NCBI RefSeq assembly: GCF_000384075.1
Contig: NZ_KB913025.1
Coordinates: 4,089,901 to 4,153,900 of the forward strand
Direction of reading: 5' to 3'
From: Methylovulum miyakonense HT12
Lineage (GTDB): Bacteria > Pseudomonadota > Gammaproteobacteria > Methylococcales > Methylomonadaceae
DNA length: 64,000 nt
Shown here in pieces: positions 27,109-35,643 of the stretch. A program made the position numbers and the translations under genes. Every line of letters starts with the position of its first letter. The first letter of the stretch is position 1. The notes under the pieces are model-generated. The model saw only the letters and a list, made by a program, of their open reading frames with translations. It searched no databases and was not told the origin of the DNA.

Positions 27109-28119
27109 TCAATGGTTGAATTCAGATTCAGCATATTCTCTTATGACTAATTCACTTGCGGCATCGGCAAATAAGGATTCGTTGGTTGCCATCAGGTTTT
27201 GCCATTTTAAAACCTGAAAGGGTTTGTCTTGCTCACCGCCCGCTTTAATGACGGCGCTGATAACCGCCTTAGCGTCATCGTCCATGCGTGCCTCACAGAG
27301 GATAGTCAACACTTCACTATCAGCCATCGGCGCATTTTTGGCATCGGCAACAGGGGAAGCCGGTATCGGCAGGCCGTTCAAGATGCTGTCACGGCGGTTA
27401 CGGATATAGTCCTCCACCATAGCCAGATCGGCATCGGGTAACACGGACAAGACGGCTTTGCTGGCCAATTGGGCATTGACTTGCGCCTGCCCGGAATAGA
27501 CCGTGATTAAGGGTAGCAGCCACTGGTAAGTCGCTTCATCCATCCCCAACACCAACCGCAATTCCTCAATGGCTTGGAAAGGCTTATTGCTAGGCTGGTA
27601 ACTCAAATTGGCGTCCTGGTATTCCTTGCTTTCAGCCCCGTCAATATGCACCAGGTCATCTTTATCCCGCCAATCCAATATGGCCGCAACCAAGCGTCCC
27701 CGTTGCTTTTCATCATCAGCCAGCGGCGATTGCAGGAACAGGCTTTCCAATAACTTTTGCTCGGCTTTGTTGATGTCTATCTTGCCGGTTTCCGCCAACA
27801 TTTTAATGCGGATTTGCCCGCCCGTTCCGCCTGTCCCGGTAAACGCATCTTCGGTATTAATCTGATAAATGCTGCCATCGGTGAGCCAGCGCTTGCCTTG
27901 TTCGGGAAGCAACAACATGGTTTCCGCAATGGCGATACCGGATTCCGCCAGTGCGGTGGCTTTGGCGGTATTTTTGATCCCCGCCACCAGCGTCGCTTCC
28001 CGCCGCATGCTCAGGGCAAAACTGCCTGCCATAATGGTCAACAGGCTCAACACCCACAACACCAGCACTAAGGCAAAGCCACGTTGGCAATGCCTGGCGG
28101 TTAACGGGAAACGGCTCAT
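27109..28119 (-). CDS. gspK: minor pseudopilin GspK
   Basis: The 336-residue product has a type IV-like leader (MSRFPLTARHCQRGFALVLV) with the helix LWVLSLLTIMAGSFALSM; as in other GspK proteins the residue after the cleavage Gly is Phe but there is no conserved Glu5. The long domain inserted after the helix contains NKAEQKLLESLF and ILDWRDKDDL typical of GspK, which forms the tip complex with GspI and GspJ. It overlaps gspJ by 4 bp. Confidence 0.92.
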   Translation of the reverse strand: MSRFPLTARHCQRGFALVLVLWVLSLLTIMAGSFALSMRREATLVAGIKNTAKATALAESGIAIAETMLLLPEQGKRWLTDGSIYQINTEDAFTGTGGTGGQIRIKMLAETGKIDINKAEQKLLESLFLQSPLADDEKQRGRLVAAILDWRDKDDLVHIDGAESKEYQDANLSYQPSNKPFQAIEELRLVLGMDEATYQWLLPLITVYSGQAQVNAQLASKAVLSVLPDADLAMVEDYIRNRRDSILNGLPIPASPVADAKNAPMADSEVLTILCEARMDDDAKAVISAVIKAGGEQDKPFQVLKWQNLMATNESLFADAASELVIREYAESEFNH

Positions 28120-28817
28120 TGTTCCGCTTCTTCCGGCCCTGGCTCCGGCTGGTTTTCTTCATTTTGCATAGCCCCTGAGGTCACGTCCGCATCAATTTGC
28201 GAACTGGCGACTTTCAGTTCGACCACCATATCCGGCCAATAGATCGCATTTTCCAATTCAATGCTAATTTTAACCAGTTGCGGCTGGGATTCCCGTTGTA
28301 ACCATTGGGCCTGCCAACTGGATTCGCCCGTATTTTCATCCATACCAAAATAAGCCAGGGACACCTTGCGGACGTGCTTGACCAAAACAATTTCTTCTTT
28401 AGGCAGCTCTTGCCCTTCGGGGCTTGGCAAAAATGGTGTCAGGCTCACATTGATGACATTGCCTTCTTCCTGCTCCTGCAAATGCAATGCAAACAGCTGC
28501 GCCCCCGCCTTACCGACACTGGCAGGAAAATCGCCGACAAATTGCAAGGATTGGGCATCGCCCTGGAACGCCAAGGTCCTTTGTTCCTTGACGCTGAAAT
28601 CATCCCATAAGGGTTTGGCCGCAGCTAAGTGCTGCTGGAAAAAATGGTAAACCACCGCCACTTCGTTGACTTCGGCCATTTTGCTTTCGCCTTTTTCCCA
28701 GCTTTGTGCACAGATTTTTAGGCTCGCAAACAGCAACACCACCATAATGCTCAACAGCGTCATGGCAATCAGGACTTCCATCAGGGTAAAGCCTAGCGCC
28801 GTTTTAATACGCTTCAC
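28116..28817 (-). CDS. gspJ: minor pseudopilin GspJ
   Basis: The 233-residue product begins MKRIKTALGFTLMEVLIAMT, a prepilin leader cleaved before Phe with Glu at +5. The rest is the beta-rich domain of the GspJ family. It forms part of the pseudopilus tip with GspI and GspK. Acidic C-terminal tail (QNEENQPEPGPEEAEQ). ATGA overlaps on both sides (with gspI and gspK) indicate coupled translation. Confidence 0.92.
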   Translation of the reverse strand: MKRIKTALGFTLMEVLIAMTLLSIMVVLLFASLKICAQSWEKGESKMAEVNEVAVVYHFFQQHLAAAKPLWDDFSVKEQRTLAFQGDAQSLQFVGDFPASVGKAGAQLFALHLQEQEEGNVINVSLTPFLPSPEGQELPKEEIVLVKHVRKVSLAYFGMDENTGESSWQAQWLQRESQPQLVKISIELENAIYWPDMVVELKVASSQIDADVTSGAMQNEENQPEPGPEEAEQ

Positions 28818-29221
28818 GACGCCACTGCCTTATTACGCACTTTTAACGTGGTCAATTCGAGCTGCCTGCCGTTGCCGCCATCCTCATCGTCCCAACTGAT
28901 GACCACATCAACCTTAAACAGCTCGGTTTTGATCAGGCTGACATCGACGTCGTCAGGGCTAAAACGGTAGGGGGCGACAACGACACGCCAGGCATATTTG
29001 TCATTATCCCGGCCAGACACTTCCCCGGCTTGTAGCGGCGTTTCCACGCCCGCCCTAACCATCAGGGATTCGCCTAATTGCACCGCGACCGTGTAGTCTT
29101 CCGCAACGGCCGCCGTGTTGACGCCCGCCGAGAAAATTTTTAACAAAATCCCCAATGAAATGGCCAAAATTGAAAAGGCGATCAGGATTTCCAATAAGGA
29201 AAAGCCGTGTTGTTTATCCAT
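28814..29221 (-). CDS. gspI: minor pseudopilin GspI
   Basis: The 135-residue product begins MDKQHGFSLLEILIAFSILA, a short prepilin leader with cleavage before Phe and Glu at +5. The remaining beta domain is the short GspI form. It joins GspJ and GspK at the pseudopilus tip. 5 bp after gspH, 4-bp overlap with gspJ. Confidence 0.92.
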   Translation of the reverse strand: MDKQHGFSLLEILIAFSILAISLGILLKIFSAGVNTAAVAEDYTVAVQLGESLMVRAGVETPLQAGEVSGRDNDKYAWRVVVAPYRFSPDDVDVSLIKTELFKVDVVISWDDEDGGNGRQLELTTLKVRNKAVAS

Positions 29222-29226
29222 GCCGG

Positions 29227-29793
29227 TTAACCTTGGCCGTCATCTAAGGTGTCCTTGAGTTCAGCCGCCCCGGTCAGCCAATTGATGTCGATTTGCCATT
29301 TCGCGGTTTCCCGCTCCAGCGTCACGCGCCCGCCAGTCGACGACCCATCGGCAAAGAAGCGGATGCTGCCCTGCCCTTGCCCGGTCAATTCGCTTTGGGC
29401 GGTGACCACCGTCAGGCTAATGGCTTGCGGAATGCCGTACACCTTGTCCCTGTGGCTGACCGTATAGCTATTGTTTTCCAGATCAAAATCGACGGTGGTT
29501 TGCTCGTGGTTCATCAGGGCTTCGCCTCTGGCAAACCGCAAAGCCGAGACAATATCACGGGCCGCCGCCTTGATTTCGGCGGTGTCGTGTCCGGAAGACA
29601 TGCTAATGCCTATCGCAGCGAACCCTAAGATCACAATCACCAGGACAACAATCAGTTCAATGAGCGTGAAGCCTTTAGATTTGCCTAATTTAGGCAAGCA
29701 AACGGGGAATGCCCTTATTCCCGATTGTACCGGGGGATGGGACTTATCGCCCCGTCCGTTACATTTTGCCGCGTTCATCAGCATCTGAAACAT
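29227..29793 (-). CDS. gspH: minor pseudopilin GspH
   Basis: The frame opens at 29793 and the prepilin signal KGFTLIELIVVLVIVILGFA lies about 40 residues inside, so the leader is unusually long or the true start is a later non-ATG codon. Glu at +5 is present. The mature part has the GspH pattern (AARDIVSALRFARGEALMNH) with a beta-rich C-terminus. It caps the pseudopilus below the tip. Total 188 residues from the ATG. Confidence 0.88.
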   Translation of the reverse strand: MFQMLMNAAKCNGRGDKSHPPVQSGIRAFPVCLPKLGKSKGFTLIELIVVLVIVILGFAAIGISMSSGHDTAEIKAAARDIVSALRFARGEALMNHEQTTVDFDLENNSYTVSHRDKVYGIPQAISLTVVTAQSELTGQGQGSIRFFADGSSTGGRVTLERETAKWQIDINWLTGAAELKDTLDDGQG

Positions 29794-29835
29794 TACGGAA
29801 CGGGTGATATGGCCATACTAAAATAATGCCCGGCA

Positions 29836-30264
29836 TTATTCCCAACTGACCAAATCCTGGTCTTCGCCTTCACCACCTTCCTTGCCGTCAGCGCCATAAG
29901 AGTACAAATCAAATTTGCCGTGTTCGCCAGGGGCTGCGTAATGGTATTCGTTTTGCCAAGGGTCTAAGGGGATTTTGTTTTTTTGCAGATAAGGCCCGTT
30001 CCAGCGTTTGGCGCTGTCGGGGGATTCGATCAGGGCTTTCAAGCCTTCTTCGGTGGTGGGGTAATGGCCTAAATCCAATTTGTACATGTCCAATGTTGCG
30101 GACAAATCTTCAATCTGCACCTTAGCGGCCTTGGTTTTGGATTCGCCCATGTGCTTCATGACTTGCGGGCCGACAATGCCCGCCAACATGGCGATAATGC
30201 CCAACACCACCAACAGCTCTAGCAAAGTGAAGCCGGATTGGGACTGGATTTTGGTTTTATTCAT
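29836..30264 (-). CDS. gspG: major pseudopilin GspG
   Basis: The 142-residue product has the prepilin leader MNKTKIQSQSGFTLLELLVV with Glu at +5 and the highly conserved GspG domain: YKLDLGHYPTTEEGLKALIE, RWNGPYLQKNKIPLDPWQN and LYSYGADGKEGGEGEDQDL, the last being the calcium-binding loop. It polymerises into the periplasmic pseudopilus. A 226-bp gap with a palindromic repeat separates it from gspF, so gspG and later genes may have their own promoter or an altered transcript level. Confidence 0.96.
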   Translation of the reverse strand: MNKTKIQSQSGFTLLELLVVLGIIAMLAGIVGPQVMKHMGESKTKAAKVQIEDLSATLDMYKLDLGHYPTTEEGLKALIESPDSAKRWNGPYLQKNKIPLDPWQNEYHYAAPGEHGKFDLYSYGADGKEGGEGEDQDLVSWE

Positions 30265-30317
30265 GATGTGTTCCTGTGATGTGTTGATATTGTTTTATTG
30301 TCCACGACTCGTAGAGT

Positions 30318-30373
30318 TGTAAGTCGGGTTAGTAAAAATGTCGGGTTACGCTATCGCTAACCCGACCTACGAA
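30318..30373. repeat. extragenic palindromic repeat, copy B (inside the gsp operon)
   Basis: CGGGTTACGCTATCGCTAAC and neighbouring CGGGTTAG units match the palindrome of copies A and C, in shortened form. It lies between gspF and gspG and could stabilise or attenuate the transcript. Further along, at about 30455-30482, are short repeats of TTTCGTG. Confidence 0.75.
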
Positions 30374-30490
30374 TTCACAACGTATTGTTTCGTTTAAATT
30401 AAACCCTTAACTGTGGGCAGTGACGCAGCGCGTGGGAACGAGCAATTTTCTTCCGTTTTTCGTGCCTTTCGTGCATTTCGTGGACAAATA

Positions 30491-31708
30491 CTAAAACGCC
30501 AAATCATTGACGCTTAAAATCGCCAGCAAGATGGAGACGATAATCCCCGCAATCATCAATCCTAAGGTGATAATCAGGGCCGGTTCCAATAACGCCAACA
30601 TCCGCTGGATAGCGACGCGCAACTGTTTGTCGTAAATCGTCGCCACGCGCAGCAGCATTTCTTCCAAACGTCCGGTTTCTTCGCCCATCTTGACCATTTG
30701 CATCGCCATTTTCGGGAAAATGGCTTTTTCCAGCAAAGCATCGGACAAATGCTTGCCCTGTTTCAATTGTTCTTCGGTTTCACCAATCGCGGCCGCAATG
30801 ACCAGATTGTCAACCGTTTCCCTAACAATCACCATGGCCGCGATGATGGAAACCCCGTTGCCCAGTAAAGTTCCCAAGGTGCGGCTGATATTGGCGGTTT
30901 CCTTATTCAACAGCACCTCACCAAACAACGGTAATTTCAGAAACCGCCCGTCCCAGACCTTCTTGCGCACGGGATCCGCCATTTGGAATTTCATGTAACT
31001 GGACACGCCAAAAAATATCCCCAGCAAAGCCCACCAGTAACTTTGCAGCCATTCTGCCATACCGACGACAATTTGTGTCGATACCGGCAGGTCTTTGCCC
31101 GCACTTTCAAACATTTCAGTGAATTGCGGCACCACAAAGGTCAGCATGATGAACACCGAAGCCAACGACATCACCAGCAAAATCGCCGGGTAAATCAACG
31201 CCGTGCTGACCGTGTCCTTCAATTCTTGCGAACTTTCCAGATATTCGCCCAAACGGTTCAGGACTTCGCCCAAACCGCCGCCCGCTTCACCCGCACGGAT
31301 CATATTGAGGTAAAACTTGCTAAAAATCCCCGCCTGCATTTCCAAGGCATCCGCCAAGGAGGTGCCGCCCTTGACTTTTTCCAGCACTTTCGAAATCAGC
31401 TTGGTGAGCCGTTCATTGTCTTCGGTCAAATCCATCAGGACAATCAGTGACTTGTCTATAGGCAGGCCCGATTCCAGCAAGGTCGCCAATTCCCCGGTGA
31501 ACAGCAGGATGTCTTTTTGCGAGAGTTTGTTTTGTTTAGCACCTAAACCAAAACCCAAAAACGAGCGCGAACTGGCGGTGCTGACTTTGATGGGGATATA
31601 ATTTTCCGCTTGCAGGGCGGCGATCAACTGCGCCTCATCGGGTGCGTCACGCAAACCTTCCTCGGTTTCGCCCAGGGCGTTGATGGCTTTGTAAGTGAAT
31701 AACGGCAT
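30491..31708 (-). CDS. gspF: type II secretion inner-membrane platform protein GspF
   Basis: The 405-residue product has the GspF length and two homologous T2SSF domains, each with conserved glycine motifs (ALEMQAGIFSKFYLNMIRAG and ALLEKAIFPKMAMQMVKMGE), and three membrane helices (about 170-195, 220-245, 375-400). It is the central membrane protein that the GspE ATPase drives. It directly follows gspE (1 bp gap). Confidence 0.95.
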   Translation of the reverse strand: MPLFTYKAINALGETEEGLRDAPDEAQLIAALQAENYIPIKVSTASSRSFLGFGLGAKQNKLSQKDILLFTGELATLLESGLPIDKSLIVLMDLTEDNERLTKLISKVLEKVKGGTSLADALEMQAGIFSKFYLNMIRAGEAGGGLGEVLNRLGEYLESSQELKDTVSTALIYPAILLVMSLASVFIMLTFVVPQFTEMFESAGKDLPVSTQIVVGMAEWLQSYWWALLGIFFGVSSYMKFQMADPVRKKVWDGRFLKLPLFGEVLLNKETANISRTLGTLLGNGVSIIAAMVIVRETVDNLVIAAAIGETEEQLKQGKHLSDALLEKAIFPKMAMQMVKMGEETGRLEEMLLRVATIYDKQLRVAIQRMLALLEPALIITLGLMIAGIIVSILLAILSVNDLAF

Positions 31709-31709
31709 C

Positions 31710-33395
31710 TTAAGCTTCCGATGTCACGCGCATGACCTCTTCCAAGGTCGTCACGCCTTGCACCACCTTATCCAAGCCATTTTCATACAAAGTCTGCATC
31801 CCTTCGGCGACCGCCAGTTTTTGGATCGCGCCCGCTTCCTCACGCGCCAGGATGAGTTTACGGACAGGGTCGGTCATGGGCAGGAATTCGATGATCGCCA
31901 TCCGTCCGCGATAGCCCATGCCGTTGCAAGCCGGGCAACCCACGGGTTTGTACAAAACAATCTCGCCTTCCGGCGCGAAACGGCGCAAACGTAATTCATC
32001 GACCAATTCCGGCGGCGGCACAAATGGTGCTTTGCAATGGACGCATAGCTTCCTGACCAGACGTTGGGCCAGGATGCCGTTGACGGTGGAGGTGAGCAAA
32101 TATTCTTCCAGCCCCATGTCCTGCAAACGGGTGACACCGCCAGCGGCGTCGTTGGTATGCAAGGTGGACAACACCAAATGGCCGGTCAACGCCGATTGCA
32201 CGGCGATGCGGGCGGTTTCCAAATCGCGCATTTCGCCGATCATGATCACGTCAGGGTCTTGGCGGACGATGGAGCGCAAGGCCGAAGCAAAGGTCAGGCC
32301 GATTTGTGGCTTGGCCTGGATTTGGTTGATGCCTTCCATTTGGTATTCGACCGGGTCTTCAACGGTAATGATTTTCCGGGCGGAGGTGTTGAGCTGTTTC
32401 AAGGCCGCGTACATGGTCGTGGATTTACCGCTACCGGTAGGGCCAGTGATGAGGATAATACCGTGCGGCAAGGCCAGCACATCCAAAAACCGTTGCAGAT
32501 GGATGCCCGCAAACCCCAAGGCCTGGAAATCCAGCACGGTGTTTTCTTTATCTAATAACCGGATAACGACGCTTTCGCCGTACATGGTCGGGATGGTGGA
32601 CACCCGCAAATCCAATTCCTTGCCCAGCATCTGCACTTTGATACGCCCGTCTTGCGGCAGACGGCGTTCGGCGATGTTCAATTTCGCCATGATCTTGATG
32701 CGCGAAATCACCGCCGCCGTGGATTTGACAGGCGGCGCCTCAATTTCTTGCAATACGCCGTCGACACGCAACCTAACTTTCAAGGTCTGTTCAAAGGGTT
32801 CGATGTGGATGTCCGAGGCTTTGGTCTCTATCGCCCGCTGCATAATCAAATTCACCATTCTGATGACGGGCGCCTCGCTGGCCAAGTCTTTCAGATGCTC
32901 CAAATCCTCTTCGCCAATGTCTTCCATGGTCAGGCCATCGACGATTTTGTCCATTTGCGAACGGCCTTCGCCATACTGCACTTCCAGCGCGGTATCAATT
33001 TCCGATAGCAAACCCACCTTGACATGGATGTTTTTGCCCGTCGCCAATTTCAAGGCATCAATGACAAACTGGTCTTCGGGGTCCATCATCGTGACCGTGA
33101 CATCATGCTCATCCTGATGCAAGCCAATCACATGGAATTGTTTAAGGAAACGTAAGGACACGCTGTCCGGCAATTGCATTTCCATAGGGTATTGGTCGGG
33201 GACGATTTTTTCAAACTGGCCGGATTCGACAAAGGCGTCGGCGACATCCGCTTCCGAACATAAACCCAATTTCACCAGCAATTGCGGAAGGCTGTCGCCC
33301 ATCGAGCTTTTTTTAACCCGTTCAACTTTTTTCAATTCCGAAGCCGAAAGCTTGCCTTTCGTTTGGAGCGCATGCAGCAGTGATTCGTAGGCCAT
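31710..33395 (-). CDS. gspE: type II secretion ATPase GspE
   Basis: The 561-residue product has an N-terminal N1E/N2E region, then the ATPase core: Walker A GPTGSGKSTTMYA, Asp box and ITVEDPVEYQMEGINQIQ, Walker B DPDVIMIGEMRDLETA, His box GHLVLSTLHTNDAAG. A zinc site follows as CVHC and CPAC (Cys4 as in GspE/PilB). It is the hexameric cytoplasmic ATPase that powers pseudopilus growth. First gene of the gsp operon; divergent from the Asp-rich secreted protein gene across 909 bp. Confidence 0.96.
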   Translation of the reverse strand: MAYESLLHALQTKGKLSASELKKVERVKKSSMGDSLPQLLVKLGLCSEADVADAFVESGQFEKIVPDQYPMEMQLPDSVSLRFLKQFHVIGLHQDEHDVTVTMMDPEDQFVIDALKLATGKNIHVKVGLLSEIDTALEVQYGEGRSQMDKIVDGLTMEDIGEEDLEHLKDLASEAPVIRMVNLIMQRAIETKASDIHIEPFEQTLKVRLRVDGVLQEIEAPPVKSTAAVISRIKIMAKLNIAERRLPQDGRIKVQMLGKELDLRVSTIPTMYGESVVIRLLDKENTVLDFQALGFAGIHLQRFLDVLALPHGIILITGPTGSGKSTTMYAALKQLNTSARKIITVEDPVEYQMEGINQIQAKPQIGLTFASALRSIVRQDPDVIMIGEMRDLETARIAVQSALTGHLVLSTLHTNDAAGGVTRLQDMGLEEYLLTSTVNGILAQRLVRKLCVHCKAPFVPPPELVDELRLRRFAPEGEIVLYKPVGCPACNGMGYRGRMAIIEFLPMTDPVRKLILAREEAGAIQKLAVAEGMQTLYENGLDKVVQGVTTLEEVMRVTSEA

Positions 33396-34304
33396 TAGTC
33401 GATGTTGATGGGTTGTAAAAATAGTGGCGAAGTTAAGCGGGTAGGCAAGCCGGGCATTTTATCATAACAGTTTTATAAAAATGCCGTGCAAGTCGTCATT
33501 GCCCTGGCCATGGGATTTAGTTTTTGTTTTTGCTTTTTTGCGAAGCGATGCCTTTAAAGCCATTGACTGATGGTGATGTTGCTAAAAAACACCAGGTAGC
33601 CGATAAAAAACCATGAAGGAATAATAAGCCATAACATTACCCACGGACAACCTGCCTATTGCCGGCATCCATTACCTGGTCTATGCAGTAAGAAACTACG
33701 CCCATAAGGTGCGGATACCCTAACAATGCTCATAAGCGATGGAGACTGTGAAAGAATTATTTTATGTCCACGAAAATCACGAAAAAACACGAAAGTGTAA
33801 AACCAGATTAAATATAACTTATTGAAAGTTATTATTTAATTGTTTCGTGTTTTTCGTGTTTTTTGTGGAGAATCATTAATTCTTAGAGCATTTTGCAATA
33901 CTTTCACAGTCTCGATGCCGAATACCCTGCAAAAAAGGTAGTACCCGGCAAAAATTGTTCCTGGAGCCTAAAAGCCAAGCTACCAACAATTTGCCAACAA
34001 ACCTTTAAGCTAATGATAACCTTTAATTTTTTTCATTTTTTATTGTGGCATGTAATTAGCTTATGTTGTTATCAAGACGCTTACCCCAAGTGTTTTAGTC
34101 CCACCATCATTATTGGCACACCTTCCCGGCCTATCGGTTCATCACCCAATATCCGGCAGCTGAGTTCAAGGCCAATAACGAATTTTTGGGCGACTAGTTT
34201 TACCTTTTATTCTTAGCCATACAGAAAATCAGAAAAAATTAGTTTTCCCACAAAATGGCCCGGAACGCCTCCGGGCAGATTTTTATAACCACGAGGATAA
34301 TATA
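33396..34304. other. 909-bp intergenic region, holds a palindromic element
   Basis: Between gspE and the Asp-rich protein gene I see no convincing gene. The inverted-repeat element at 33742-33913 is inside. A small hairpin GCCCGGA/TCCGGGC with a T-rich tail lies at about 34257-34285, in the leader of the Asp-rich protein gene, and may act as attenuator. The rest is AT-rich and without clear structure. Confidence 0.5.
33742..33913. mobile_element. 172-bp palindromic miniature element
   Basis: Outer inverted repeats GAGACTGTGAAAG (33742-33754) and CTTTCACAGTCTC (33901-33913) enclose inner arms CACGAAAAAACACGAAA (left) and TTTCGTGTTTTTCGTG (right). GATG flanks both ends (33738-33741 and 33914-33917), a possible 4-bp target duplication. 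No open reading frame. This fits a miniature inverted-repeat element. Confidence 0.7.
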
Positions 34305-35555
34305 ATGAATAAACCTAAGCTACTCGCCCTAACAGCAGCTATCGCATTATTGATAGCCCCAACCATTGCCCCCACCACAGGTTGGTGGGCAAATCTAGGC
34401 AGCGTCGCCTTTGCAACAACCAATGATACCGATACTGACAGCGACAATGATGGCATCACCAACGCCAAGGACAAGGACGATGACAATGACCTTATCTTGG
34501 ATGCCGAAGATACTGACGACGACAATGATGGGATCCCCGATATAAAAGACCTGGACGATGATAACGATGGCATCGCGGACAAAACCGACAGCCAAGACAA
34601 TGACGGCGATAATGACGGCATCTCCGACCAAAATGATATTGATGATGACAATGATGGCGTCGCTGACACCGCCGATGCTGACGATGACAATGACGGCATC
34701 GCCGATGAATCCGATACCGATGGCGACAACGACGGCATACCCAACAATCTTGACAAAGACGATGATGGTGATGGCCTTTCTGATGTCAATGAAAAACTGG
34801 ACGGCACCGACGATGACAGCGACGGCATTGCTGACGCCAAAGATAAAGACGATGACAACGACGGCATTTTGGACGTTAACGACAAAGACGATGACAACGA
34901 CGGCGTTTTGGACGTTAATGACAAAGACGATGACAATGATGGCATTACCGACGCCAAAGATAATGACGATGACAATGACGGTGTCGCTGACAAAAACGAC
35001 GAAGCCGGCAATGACGATGACAACGATGGCAAGGTCGACGATGTCGATACCGACGATGATAATGACGGCATCCTAGATGTAAACGATACTGACGATGACA
35101 ATGATGGTATCCCCGATGTCAAAGACTTGGACGAAAACGATGACGATGAGGACGGTATTTTAGATAGCAAGGATACCGACGATGACAACGATGGCGTTGC
35201 CGATGTTGACGACAAAGACGATGACAACGACGGTGTCGCCGATGCCAACGATAAAGACGACGATAACGATGGTGTTGCCGATGCCAACGACAACGACGAC
35301 GACAACGATTCAATCATGGATAGCGTCGATGAAAACACTGCCAATGATTCGGATAATGACGGTGTTGTTGATGATGTTGACAATGACAACGACAATGACG
35401 GTGTCAACGATGATGCCGACACCGATGACGATAACGACGGTGTCGATAACGAAACCGACAACGATATGGACAACGACGGTATTGATGATGGCCATGACAG
35501 TGATGAAGGCAACGACGGCGTTGATGATGCCGAAGAAAACGATGAGGACAAATAA
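34305..35555 (+). CDS. secreted Asp-rich protein of about 27 thrombospondin-3-like calcium-binding repeats
   Basis: The 416-residue product has a signal peptide (residues 1-37, ending SVAFA) and is otherwise almost entirely repeats of the form DDDNDGIxDxxD, about 13 residues each, counted about 27 times with few changes. DxDxDG-type loops bind Ca2+ in thrombospondin type 3 repeats and dockerins; Asn at some positions is normal. The protein must be extremely acidic. No C-terminal anchor or catalytic domain is seen. It begins 909 bp from gspE on the opposite strand, so it could be a substrate of the type II system, but no signal shows that. Binding of lanthanides instead of calcium is a possibility in methylotrophs. 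GAGGA precedes the ATG; a strong terminator follows. Confidence 0.78.
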   Translation: MNKPKLLALTAAIALLIAPTIAPTTGWWANLGSVAFATTNDTDTDSDNDGITNAKDKDDDNDLILDAEDTDDDNDGIPDIKDLDDDNDGIADKTDSQDNDGDNDGISDQNDIDDDNDGVADTADADDDNDGIADESDTDGDNDGIPNNLDKDDDGDGLSDVNEKLDGTDDDSDGIADAKDKDDDNDGILDVNDKDDDNDGVLDVNDKDDDNDGITDAKDNDDDNDGVADKNDEAGNDDDNDGKVDDVDTDDDNDGILDVNDTDDDNDGIPDVKDLDENDDDEDGILDSKDTDDDNDGVADVDDKDDDNDGVADANDKDDDNDGVADANDNDDDNDSIMDSVDENTANDSDNDGVVDDVDNDNDNDGVNDDADTDDDNDGVDNETDNDMDNDGIDDGHDSDEGNDGVDDAEENDEDK

Positions 35556-35584
35556 CCCGTAAGATGGGTTTACGTCAGTAATCC

Positions 35585-35612
35585 GCCTTAGCGCATTAAG
35601 GTGCGCTAAGGC
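35585..35612. terminator. rho-independent terminator after the Asp-rich protein gene
   Basis: GCCTTAGCGCA pairs perfectly with TGCGCTAAGGC over a 6-base loop, followed after a short spacer by a TTTTTTT run. It can serve the plus-strand gene and perhaps also the convergent gene ending at 35644. Confidence 0.85.
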
Positions 35613-35643
35613 ATTATTCTATATTTTTTTCAATTAAAACCAA

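Noticed and set aside
31918-33117. 399-codon plus-strand frame opposite gspE
   Set aside because: Antisense to an unmistakable GspE ATPase; low complexity in Ser/Thr and no motif.
34400-35550. Regular short repeats that could be taken for a CRISPR array
   Set aside because: The repeats are in frame, about 39 bp (13 codons) and encode the DDDNDG motif; there are no unique spacers.
34283-35551. Long antisense frame of 422 codons, very Ser-rich, opposite the Asp-rich protein gene
   Set aside because: It is the mirror of the GAT/GAC/AAT repeats; no export signal or family feature, whereas the sense frame has a signal peptide and calcium-loop repeats.
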